Program-made: the position numbers and the translations under genes
Assembly: GCA_900548205.1 (NCBI GenBank)
Contig: URJS01000042.1
Location: 1 to 19,820, forward strand
DNA length: 19,820 bases
Direction of reading: 5' to 3'
Source: an uncultured Roseburia sp.
GTDB lineage: Bacteria; Bacillota; Clostridia; Lachnospirales; Lachnospiraceae
The notes under the pieces: model-generated
What the model saw: the letters and a program-made list of their open reading frames with translations, nothing else
The model's database searches: none
What the model was told of the DNA's origin: nothing
In this document: positions 13,375 to 19,820 of the stretch, in pieces
How positions within the stretch are numbered: position 1 is the stretch's first letter
How the letters are laid out: each line of letters opens with the position of its first letter

Positions 13375-14193
13375 ATGGAAACAGAAAAAATAATCACGCC
13401 TTATGAGCGGGTGCAGATTGCCAGAAAGACAAACAGACCAAATGTGATGGATTACATCGCGGCATTGTTCGATGATTTTGTGGAGCTTAAGGGCGACCGC
13501 CTTTTGGCGGATGATGAGAGTATCGTCGGAGGGATCGCGCTGTTTCGGGGCAGTCCTGTAACGGTGATCGGTCATCGGAAGGGACGCACGACCGAGGAAA
13601 ATCTAAGATATAATTTCGGCATGGCGTCTCCCGAGGGTTACCGGAAAGCGCTTCGTCTGATGAAGCAGGCGGAGAAATTTGAAAGACCTGTCATCACCTT
13701 TGTAGATACGCCGGGGGCATATCCGGGGATCGAAGCGGAAAATCACGGACAGAGCATCGCGATCGCGGAATGTATCGCGAAAACAATTACATTGAAGGTT
13801 CCGGTTATTTCGATCATCACGGGCGAGGGAAGCAGCGGCGGCGCACTGGCGATTTGCGCGGCAGACAGCGTATGGATGCTGGAAAACGCAGTTTATTCCA
13901 TTTTATCGCCGGAGGGCTTTGCGGCGATTGTCTGGAAGGATGCAAAAAAGGCAGAGCAGGCGTGTGAGCTGATGAAGCTTACAGCGCGGGAATTGCTGGA
14001 ATATGGACTGATCGACGGGGTGATCCCTGAGGATCGGCAGAGCCTGCATATGCTTCGGAAAATGCTGACAAAGGAAATCAACAGACTCTCGCGCATGAGC
14101 GCAGAGAGCCTTACAGCGGCAAGATACAAAAAATACAGATACATCGAGGGGGCATATGCACCCATGGCGGGCAGTGAGGCAGGAGTGAAATGA
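13375..14193 (+). CDS. accA: Acetyl-CoA carboxylase carboxyltransferase subunit alpha
   Basis: The 272-aa alpha subunit partners AccD in the carboxyltransferase tetramer. It shows the family segments ELKGDRLLADDESIVGGIAL, FVDTPGAYPGIEAE, and GEGSSGGALAI followed by LENAVYSILSPEGFAAIVWKD. It is shorter than the E. coli protein (319 aa), lacking part of the N-terminal helical extension, as is usual in Clostridia. The stop overlaps the start of fabH (ATGA), coupling malonyl-CoA supply to the priming synthase. The ATG at 13375 sits 2 nt after accD and has GAGGGATATAGCG before it. Confidence 0.95.
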   Translation: METEKIITPYERVQIARKTNRPNVMDYIAALFDDFVELKGDRLLADDESIVGGIALFRGSPVTVIGHRKGRTTEENLRYNFGMASPEGYRKALRLMKQAEKFERPVITFVDTPGAYPGIEAENHGQSIAIAECIAKTITLKVPVISIITGEGSSGGALAICAADSVWMLENAVYSILSPEGFAAIVWKDAKKAEQACELMKLTARELLEYGLIDGVIPEDRQSLHMLRKMLTKEINRLSRMSAESLTAARYKKYRYIEGAYAPMAGSEAGVK

Positions 14194-15137
14194 GAGGAAT
14201 ACATATTGTGGGAACAGGGCGCGCCCTTCCCGAAAAAATATTGACAAATGAGGATATGAGCAGACTGGTGGATACCTCAGACGAGTGGATCGTCACAAGA
14301 ACCGGAATCCGGCAGAGGCATATCTGTGAGGAGGAGACCTGTGCGTCACTCGCAGCGGCGGCGGCAAAAAAAGCGCTGCAGGAAGCGGCGGCAAAGGAAC
14401 AGGTAAGACCGGAGGAAATCGCAGCGGTGGTCGTTGCTACGGCTACCTCGGACTATGATTTTCCGAGTACGGCGTGTCTGGTGCAAAAAGAACTCGGACT
14501 TAGCAGTGAGACGATGGCTTTTGATCTGGCTGCGGCGTGCAGCGGGTTTTTATACGGCTTGGAGGTATGCCGCGGACTGCTGACAGACAGCAGGAAAAAG
14601 TATGTGCTGTTGATCGGCAGCGAGCAGCTGTCAAAAATTACGGATTACACGGACCGTCAGACCTGTATTCTGTTCGGAGACGGGGCGGGTGCTGTGGTCC
14701 TTCGGCCGGACGACAGCCTTTATGTACATCGGGCATGGTCGAGCGGCAGCAGCGAGTCATTGTATTGCGAGGGTGTGGGAACCGATGGCGCAAAACTGAA
14801 AATGGATGGCTCAGAGGTGTTCCGGTTCGCTGTCCGCGCGTTTACACAGGGCATGGAGGATGTTTTGATGGAGGCGGGGGTTCGATTGGAGGAGGTCGAT
14901 CATGTCATCTGTCACCAGGCAAACCGACGCATCATAGAGCATGTCATGAAAAAATATCCCGGTCAGGAAGATAAATTTTATATTAATATTGAACGTTACG
15001 GCAATACCTCTGCGGCAAGCATACCGATCGCTCTGGATGAAATGAGAGAAAAAGGGATGCTTAAGGAAGGAATGAGAGTGCTTGCGGTTGGTTTTGGAGC
15101 CGGCTTTACTTGGAGCGGCGCACTGTTTACGATTTAG
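14190..15137 (+). CDS. fabH: Beta-ketoacyl-ACP synthase III
   Basis: The 315-aa priming condensing enzyme (EC 2.3.1.180) joins acetyl- or branched acyl-CoA with malonyl-ACP. The catalytic triad is Cys117 (AAACSGFLYG), His242 (HQANRRI) and Asn272 (GNTSAASIP). The thiolase fold ends in GFGAGFTWSGAL. ATG 14190 overlaps the accA stop (ATGA) and has AGGAG 5-6 nt upstream. Preference for straight or branched primers cannot be read reliably from the sequence. An 85-nt gap to fabK is the longest within the operon. Confidence 0.95.
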   Translation: MRGIHIVGTGRALPEKILTNEDMSRLVDTSDEWIVTRTGIRQRHICEEETCASLAAAAAKKALQEAAAKEQVRPEEIAAVVVATATSDYDFPSTACLVQKELGLSSETMAFDLAAACSGFLYGLEVCRGLLTDSRKKYVLLIGSEQLSKITDYTDRQTCILFGDGAGAVVLRPDDSLYVHRAWSSGSSESLYCEGVGTDGAKLKMDGSEVFRFAVRAFTQGMEDVLMEAGVRLEEVDHVICHQANRRIIEHVMKKYPGQEDKFYINIERYGNTSAASIPIALDEMREKGMLKEGMRVLAVGFGAGFTWSGALFTI

Positions 15138-15222
15138 TGGGGAGCAAGAGAGAATCTATGGGGAAAATCCCGGAAAAGACAGGTGCTGTCCCGTGCGCAG
15201 ATACTTCGGAATGGAGGAGAAA
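15138..15222 (+). other. 85-nt intergenic leader of fabK
   Basis: The longest gap inside the fab operon. It contains two small inverted repeats, GGGAAAATCCC and GACAG-GTG-CTGTC, and ends with GGAGGAG for fabK. No promoter of consensus quality and no T-run are visible. The fabK frame is open across it, but without a start site. It may be a processing or internal control point. Confidence 0.3.
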
Positions 15223-16155
15223 ATGAAAATAAATGAATTGTTACACACGGAATATCCGTTTATTCAGGGCGGTATGGCAAATATTGCAACAGGCGCGTTC
15301 GCGGCAGCAGTTTCTAACGCGGGAGGTCTGGGACTGATCGGCGCAGGCGGAATGGATGCCGGGATGCTCCGTGAGAATATCCGCATTTGCAAGGAACTGA
15401 CGACAAAGCCGTTTGGCGTCAATCTTATGCTGATGAATCCGCAGGTCGACGAAATGGCGGAGATTGTTGTTGATGAGGGCGTTAAGATCGTAACGACGGG
15501 CGCAGGAAGTCCTGCCAAATATATTTCCCGTTGGAAGGAATGTGGGATGATCATTATGCCGGTTGTGGCTTCGACAGCCCTTGCAAAAAAAATGGAGAGC
15601 CTTGGGGTGGACGCCGTGATCGCGGAGGGCACGGAAAGCGGCGGGCACGTCGGGGAGATGACGACGATGGCGCTGATTCCGCAGATCGTTGACGCGGTAT
15701 CTGTTCCGGTCGTGGCGGCGGGCGGCATTGCGGACGGCAGACAGCTGACGGCTGCGTTTGCGCTTGGGGCAAGCGGCGTGCAGCTTGGCACCTGTCTTTT
15801 GGTAGCGGAGGAATGCCCGATTCACGAGAATTATAAAAATGCGCTGCTCAAGGCAAAGGACAACGGCACGATCGTGACCGGACGCATTGCGGGCACTCCG
15901 GTCAGAATCTTAAAAAATGCGATGGCGCGGGAATATGTAAAGCAGGAAAAGCGCGGCGCAGACAAGATGGAACTGGAGAAATTTACGCTTGGCTCTCTAA
16001 GACGCGCAGTGTTTGACGGAGATGTCAAAAATGGTTCGCTGATGGCGGGACAGGTAAGCGGGCAGCTGGAGGAAATAAGACCGATCCGCGCGATTTTTGA
16101 GGAAATGTATGACGGGTACCGTCAGACCGTTGGGAAGCTTTGCGCCAAGCAGTAG
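15223..16155 (+). CDS. fabK: Enoyl-ACP reductase II (FMN-dependent)
   Basis: The 310-aa FabK (EC 1.3.1.9) reduces the enoyl-ACP double bond in the last step of each elongation round. The TIM-barrel nitronate-monooxygenase-like fold has YPFIQGGMANI at the start, EGTESGGHVGE (135-145) with the probable active-site His142, and the phosphate-binding AAGGIADGR (165-173). FabK is unrelated to FabI, and triclosan resistance is a known property of the family. No fabI or fabL is in the window. ATG 15223 is favoured, with GGAGG 5 nt upstream; ATG 15211 and the open frame back to 15082 lack a good RBS. Confidence 0.94.
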   Translation: MKINELLHTEYPFIQGGMANIATGAFAAAVSNAGGLGLIGAGGMDAGMLRENIRICKELTTKPFGVNLMLMNPQVDEMAEIVVDEGVKIVTTGAGSPAKYISRWKECGMIIMPVVASTALAKKMESLGVDAVIAEGTESGGHVGEMTTMALIPQIVDAVSVPVVAAGGIADGRQLTAAFALGASGVQLGTCLLVAEECPIHENYKNALLKAKDNGTIVTGRIAGTPVRILKNAMAREYVKQEKRGADKMELEKFTLGSLRRAVFDGDVKNGSLMAGQVSGQLEEIRPIRAIFEEMYDGYRQTVGKLCAKQ

Positions 16156-16182
16156 CCAAAGCGGTCAGAGAAGGGGGGAACT

Positions 16183-17145
16183 ATGGCTTTTATGAAAACG
16201 GTATTCATGTATGCGGGGCAGGGCAGCCAGCATAGCGGTATGGGGAAGGACATTTACGAAAAATATCCTGCATACCGTCGGGTGCTTGACCGTCTGGAGC
16301 TTGATTTTGATATAAAAAAGCTGATGCATGAGGGAGAAGCGGAAGTCCTGGCACAGACAGAATATACGCAGCCCTGCATGGCGGCGTTTGCGGCGGGTGT
16401 GACGGAGGTCTTGAAGGAGCGGGGGATTTTTCCTGATGCCGTATGCGGGCTGAGTCTGGGTGAATACGGCGCGCTTTTTGCGGCGGGCGTGTTTTCGGCA
16501 GAGGACTACGTCGGTCTGACTGCCTTCCGCGGGAGGGCGATGGCGGACGCGGCAAGGGGAAAAACATGCAGTATGAGCGCTGTTTTGGGAAGCACGGCGG
16601 CAGAGACCGAGGAGGTCTGCAGGCGGGTGAACGAACAGAAGGAATTTGGTTTTGTTGCGCTGGTAAATTATAATTGCCCGGGTCAGTATGTGATCTGCGG
16701 CGATGAGACGGCAGTGGCGAAAGCGGAAGCGTTGTTAAAGGAAATGGGCGTGAAGCGAAGCATCCGTTTAAAGGTAAGCGGACCATTTCACACGAAGTAC
16801 ATGAGCCCGGCGGCAGAAAGGCTGGCGGAAAAACTGGCGTCTGTCAATTTTGGGAAGCCGAAGCTTCCGGTTGTATTAAATATGACGGGGGATTATTATG
16901 ACGGCGCCTCCTGTCTCAAGGAATATTTGTGTATGCAGATTCAAAACAGCGTACGCTTTGAGGACAGTATTGCAAGACTGCTTGCGGACGGAGCGGAGCG
17001 ATTCATCGAGATCGGACCGGGAAATGCGCTGGCGGGCTTTGTAAAGAAAACGGCGAAGGCATATGGGAAAGTAGTGACAGTTGATACGATTGATACGGCG
17101 GAGCAATTAGACGCCGTACTGGAGACAGAAAGAGAACGCGGATAA
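16183..17145 (+). CDS. fabD: Malonyl-CoA:ACP transacylase
   Basis: The 320-aa transacylase (EC 2.3.1.39) transfers malonyl from CoA to ACP. It shows GQGSQHSGMG near the N-terminus, the nucleophile Ser91 in GLSLGEYGAL, His202 in GPFHTKYM, and the terminal EIGPGNAL segment. A GGGGGG-rich site precedes ATG 16183; ATG 16192, three codons on, would also give a plausible start (MKTVFMYAGQGSQ). It lies 27 nt after fabK and 15 nt before fabG. Confidence 0.95.
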   Translation: MAFMKTVFMYAGQGSQHSGMGKDIYEKYPAYRRVLDRLELDFDIKKLMHEGEAEVLAQTEYTQPCMAAFAAGVTEVLKERGIFPDAVCGLSLGEYGALFAAGVFSAEDYVGLTAFRGRAMADAARGKTCSMSAVLGSTAAETEEVCRRVNEQKEFGFVALVNYNCPGQYVICGDETAVAKAEALLKEMGVKRSIRLKVSGPFHTKYMSPAAERLAEKLASVNFGKPKLPVVLNMTGDYYDGASCLKEYLCMQIQNSVRFEDSIARLLADGAERFIEIGPGNALAGFVKKTAKAYGKVVTVDTIDTAEQLDAVLETERERG

Positions 17146-17160
17146 GGAGGAAAATCAGGC

Positions 17161-17904
17161 GTGGAGATCCAAAAAACAGCAGTGGTGACCGGAGGAAGCA
17201 GGGGAATCGGCAGAGCCGTCTGCGTGCGAATGGCAAAAATGGGAATGAATGTAATATTCAGCTACAATTCGGGGGAGGAGGCGGCGAAGGAAACCGTATT
17301 GCTCTGTGAAAAATATGGTGTTAAGGCACATGCCCTAAAAGCGGACGTAAGCAGGGAGGAAAGCTGCACGGCATTTGTAAATGAGGCGCTGCGGCTTGCG
17401 GACGGACGGATCGATGTTTTGGTGAATAACGCCGGAATTACGAGGGACGGGCTGCTGATCCAAATGTCGGATGAGGATTTTGACGACGTTCTTAATGTGA
17501 ACTTAAAGGGCTGCTTTTATATGTCAAGAGCGGTATCCAAGGGAATGCTAAAGCAGCGAAGCGGAAAGATCATCAATATCAGCAGTGTCATCGGGATAAC
17601 AGGAAACGCGGGACAGACCAATTATGCGGCGAGCAAGGCGGGAGTGATCGGATTTTCAAAGTCGCTGGCAAGAGAGCTGGCGTCCAGAAAAATCAATGTA
17701 AACGTCATTGCGCCTGGGATGATCGAGACAGATATGACAGGCGTGCTGAGTGAGGCGGTCAAAGAACGGATGATCGGGGCGATTCCGTTTCGTGAAATCG
17801 GAAAAGCGGAGGATATTGCGAATGCCGCAGCGTTTTTGGCAAGTGAGGAAAGCCGGTATATCACAGGACAGGTAATCTGTGTAGACGGAGGGATGGTGAT
17901 TTGA
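17161..17904 (+). CDS. fabG: 3-oxoacyl-ACP reductase
   Basis: The 247-aa NADPH-dependent short-chain dehydrogenase (EC 1.1.1.100) reduces beta-ketoacyl-ACP. It has the cofactor motif TGGSRGIG (10-17), NNAG (89-92), and the catalytic Ser142, Tyr155 and Lys159 in ISSV ... NYAASKAG. The C-terminal VDGGMVI is typical of FabG. The start is GTG 17161, with AAGGAGG 10 nt upstream; it is the only non-ATG start in the fab operon as I read it. Its stop TGA shares one base with the fabF ATG (TGATG), so translation is coupled. Confidence 0.95.
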   Translation: MEIQKTAVVTGGSRGIGRAVCVRMAKMGMNVIFSYNSGEEAAKETVLLCEKYGVKAHALKADVSREESCTAFVNEALRLADGRIDVLVNNAGITRDGLLIQMSDEDFDDVLNVNLKGCFYMSRAVSKGMLKQRSGKIINISSVIGITGNAGQTNYAASKAGVIGFSKSLARELASRKINVNVIAPGMIETDMTGVLSEAVKERMIGAIPFREIGKAEDIANAAAFLASEESRYITGQVICVDGGMVI

Positions 17905-19145
17905 TGAGGAGAGTTGCAGTAACGGGATTGGGTGCAGTGACGCCGATCGGAAATAATGTGCCGGATATGTGGAACTCTGTAAAAAAAGGAGTCTGCGGCA
18001 TTGCACCGATCACGCATTATGATACAACGGGCAGAAAGGTTACGTTGGCGGCAGAGGTCAAGGAGTTTCGCCCAGAGGAGGTAATCGATAAAAAGGAGCT
18101 GCGCAGGATGGACAGATTCACCCAGCTTGCGGCAGTTGCTGCAAAGGAAGCGATGGACGATGCGGGGATTAGCATGGAGCAGGAGGATACAAGACGCTGC
18201 GGCGTCTTTGTTTCCAGCGGTATCGGCGGCATTGACCTGATACAGGAGTACACAATCGCCGGAGAGAATAAGGGCTATGATCGTATATCACCATTGTTTA
18301 TTCCGATGACGATTGCCAATATTGCTGCAGGGCAGCTTGCGATCACCTACGGTTTCCGGGGAATGTGCAGCTGTCCCGTTACCGCATGTGCGGGCGGAAC
18401 AAATGCGATCGGAGATGCCTTCCGCTACATCCGGGACGGCTATGCGGAGGTCATGCTGTGCGGCGGCGCCGAGGCGTGTATCACGCCGCTTGGTATGGGA
18501 GGCTTTACGGTTATGAAAGCGCTTTGCACAGGTACGGATCCGGAGCGCGCATCCATTCCATTTGACGCGGAGCGAAGCGGCTTTGTCATGGGAGAGGGCG
18601 CGGGGATCCTCGTGCTGGAGGAGTATGAGCATGCAGTCCAGCGCGGTGCAAGGATTTACTGTGAGCTTGTCGGTTATGGCGCAACCTGTGACGCGAACCA
18701 CATCACTGCACCGCTGGAGGACGGAAGCGGTGCTGCCGATTGTATGACGCTTGCGCTGGAGGATGCGAAGCTAAGACCTGAGGACATTACCTATATCAAT
18801 GCACACGGAACATCAACGCCGTTAAATGACAGGTGTGAGACCAGTGCGATCAAGACGGCGTTCGGCAGTCATGCAGGGAAGCTGATGGTGAGCTCCACCA
18901 AAGCAATGACGGGGCATATGCTTGGAGCAGCGGGCGCAGTAGAGGGCATCATTTCTGTACTGAGTGTATGCAGCGATTATGTGCCGGCAACGATCCACTA
19001 TCGGACGCCGGATGAACAGTGTGATTTGGATATTGTTCCAAACGAAGGCAGGGAGAGCGCCGTTTACTGTGCGATGTCAAATTCGTTGGGCTTTGGCGGA
19101 CATAACGCGAGCGTTATTTTCAAAAAGTGTGAAAATGGGAGGTAG
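17904..19145 (+). CDS. fabF: Beta-ketoacyl-ACP synthase II
   Basis: The 413-aa elongating condensing enzyme (EC 2.3.1.179) has the catalytic triad Cys162 (VTACAGGTN), His301 (NAHGTSTPLND) and His338 (MTGHMLGAAG), which is the Cys-His-His set of KAS I/II. Length and the first residues RRVAVTGLGAVTPIG are typical of FabF. I choose ATG 17904, which overlaps the fabG stop by one base (TGATG); the TTG at 17901 is one codon upstream and less likely. No fabB is present here, so FabF probably performs all elongation condensations encoded by this operon. Confidence 0.95.
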   Translation: MRRVAVTGLGAVTPIGNNVPDMWNSVKKGVCGIAPITHYDTTGRKVTLAAEVKEFRPEEVIDKKELRRMDRFTQLAAVAAKEAMDDAGISMEQEDTRRCGVFVSSGIGGIDLIQEYTIAGENKGYDRISPLFIPMTIANIAAGQLAITYGFRGMCSCPVTACAGGTNAIGDAFRYIRDGYAEVMLCGGAEACITPLGMGGFTVMKALCTGTDPERASIPFDAERSGFVMGEGAGILVLEEYEHAVQRGARIYCELVGYGATCDANHITAPLEDGSGAADCMTLALEDAKLRPEDITYINAHGTSTPLNDRCETSAIKTAFGSHAGKLMVSSTKAMTGHMLGAAGAVEGIISVLSVCSDYVPATIHYRTPDEQCDLDIVPNEGRESAVYCAMSNSLGFGGHNASVIFKKCENGR

Positions 19146-19148
19146 CAT

Positions 19149-19583
19149 ATGGAATTAAATTCAAATGAGATTCAAAAAATACTGCCTCACCGGTATCCGT
19201 TTTTATTGGTGGATAAAATCACAGAATGCGTACCGGGGAAAAGCGCGGTTGGAATCAAATGCGTCAGCGCCAATGAAATGCAGTTTCTTGGGCATTTTCC
19301 AAAGAAGCATATCATGCCGGGGGTTTTGATCGTGGAGGCATTGGCGCAGACCGGCGCGGTCGCGTTGCTGACAGAGGAGGAAAATAAAGGGAAGCTTGCG
19401 CTGTTTGGAGGGATCAAATCCTGCCGGTTTAAGCGTCAGGTCGTACCCGGAGACGTCTTAGAGCTGCGGTGTGAGATCATTTCAAAAAAAGGCGCGGTTG
19501 GAATCGGAAAGGCGGTCGCAGAAGTAGGGGGAAAGACGGCTGTGATCGCGGAACTTCTATTTGCAATTACCGATGAAAGCTGA
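19149..19583 (+). CDS. fabZ: 3-hydroxyacyl-ACP dehydratase
   Basis: The 144-aa hot-dog-fold dehydratase (EC 4.2.1.59) makes trans-2-enoyl-ACP. It has LPHRYPFLLVDKI near the N-terminus, the catalytic His49 in GHFPKKHIMPGV and Glu63 in VEALAQTGA. In the motif GHFPxxPxMPG the first P is His here (KKHIMPG), a small deviation. GGGAGG lies a few nt before ATG 19149, 3 nt after the fabF stop. The TGA stop is part of the extended -10 for the next gene. Whether this FabZ also isomerises to cis-3 (FabN-like activity) cannot be judged. Confidence 0.95.
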   Translation: MELNSNEIQKILPHRYPFLLVDKITECVPGKSAVGIKCVSANEMQFLGHFPKKHIMPGVLIVEALAQTGAVALLTEEENKGKLALFGGIKSCRFKRQVVPGDVLELRCEIISKKGAVGIGKAVAEVGGKTAVIAELLFAITDES

Positions 19584-19589
19584 TATAAT
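19561..19589 (+). promoter_or_regulatory. Sigma-A promoter for the MarR-family gene, inside the end of fabZ
   Basis: -35 TTGCAA (19561-19566), a 17-bp spacer and -10 TATAAT (19584-19589) preceded by TGA, giving an extended -10. The start would be near 19596, with a 55-nt leader. It lets the regulator be made independently of the fab operon. Confidence 0.65.
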
Positions 19590-19603
19590 CCCGTTGTCTG
19601 AGA

Positions 19604-19625
19604 ATTGTGGATAAATTGTGAATAA
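19604..19625. repeat. Tandem 11-bp repeat in the leader of the MarR-family gene
   Basis: ATTGTGGATAA (19604-19614) is followed directly by ATTGTGAATAA (19615-19625), 10 of 11 bases identical. It lies just downstream of the predicted start at about 19596, a place where a repressor could act. It does not resemble the tandem palindromes before acpP. Confidence 0.4.
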
Positions 19626-19650
19626 ATAAGCTGTAAAGGGATAGAGGGGA

Positions 19651-19820
19651 ATGCTACAGGATGCTTTTTTAAAAGTATATACGAAGTTTAAACTGCATTT
19701 TTATAAGAAGTTTTTTGAGCGGGTCAATGATAGGGAGGCGTCGCTGACGACGGTAGAGACATTTTGTATGGAAATCATCCATTCCATCGGCAAGCCGACG
19801 ATCAATGAGTTTGCGACGGA
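19651..19820 (+). CDS. MarR-family regulator, probable FabT-like, 5' part only
   Basis: The first 56 codons are visible; the window end cuts the gene. The translation begins MLQDAFLKVYTKFKLHFY and continues with LTTVETFCMEIIHSIGKPTINEFA. This is the N-terminal dimerisation helix and the start of the winged helix-turn-helix seen in MarR proteins next to fatty-acid genes (FabT type). FabT regulators in Streptococcus and relatives repress fab genes, with acyl-ACP as corepressor. Here the gene is last rather than first, with its own promoter (19561-19589). ATG 19651 has GAGGGGA directly before it (tight spacing). A different MarR specificity is possible. Confidence 0.7.
   Translation, partial: MLQDAFLKVYTKFKLHFYKKFFERVNDREASLTTVETFCMEIIHSIGKPTINEFAT

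Noticed and set aside
15241..15825. Minus-strand ORF of 194 codons opposite fabK
   Set aside because: It is an antisense shadow of a highly conserved enzyme gene, His/Arg-rich with no RBS or promoter.
16205..16786. Minus-strand ORF of 193 codons opposite fabD
   Set aside because: The Pro/Ser/Arg-rich shadow translation lies opposite a confidently assigned gene.
1..19820. CRISPR arrays, insertion-sequence transposases, rRNA or tRNA genes
   Set aside because: No regularly spaced repeats, transposase motifs or RNA gene signatures were found on either strand.

Overview
The window looks like the chromosome of a low-to-mid GC Firmicute, most likely a Clostridia/Lachnospiraceae-type bacterium. The grounds are strong AAGGAGG-type ribosome binding sites, consensus sigma-A promoters, FabK as the only enoyl-ACP reductase, an uncoupled AccA/AccD pair, and a 30-residue holin-like toxin of a kind common in these genomes. 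Family and genus are inferences from gene style; no rRNA or marker gene is present.

Left part (about 1-2450) is mobile-element DNA. It holds several strong inverted repeats, including an oriT/dso-like hairpin at 167-199 and a nested cruciform at 241-298. A hairpin-rich stretch without ORFs follows (339-449). Next comes a candidate type I toxin-antitoxin locus: a toxin promoter at 597-625, a 30-aa membrane toxin at 707-799, and a convergent antisense promoter at 900-928. A Rep_trans/NicK-like replication initiator or relaxase with an N-terminal XRE HTH domain completes the region (1181-2374). A 14-bp inverted repeat (231-244 and 2435-2448) brackets these features. No integrase is visible, so the element probably continues to the left of the window or is a remnant.

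Middle part (about 2500-10310) carries four independent transcription units. A two-component system (OmpR-type regulator plus a six-TM histidine kinase) comes first. It is followed by an aconitase-superfamily hydratase (YbhJ-like), an L-lactate dehydrogenase, and an AI-2E/PerM-family membrane protein. Several units have recognisable promoters or terminators between them.

Right part (10367 to the end) is a complete type II fatty-acid synthesis operon in the order acpP-accB-accC-accD-accA-fabH-fabK-fabD-fabG-fabF-fabZ, all on the plus strand with gaps of -4 to 85 nt. The acc genes make malonyl-CoA, FabD loads it on ACP, FabH primes, and FabF/FabG/FabZ/FabK run the elongation cycle. A consensus promoter (10367-10395) precedes acpP. 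Two tandem ATTTA-N2-TAAAT palindromes lie just downstream of it and are a candidate operator. A MarR/FabT-like regulator starts at 19651, is cut by the window end, and has its own extended -10 promoter inside the end of fabZ.
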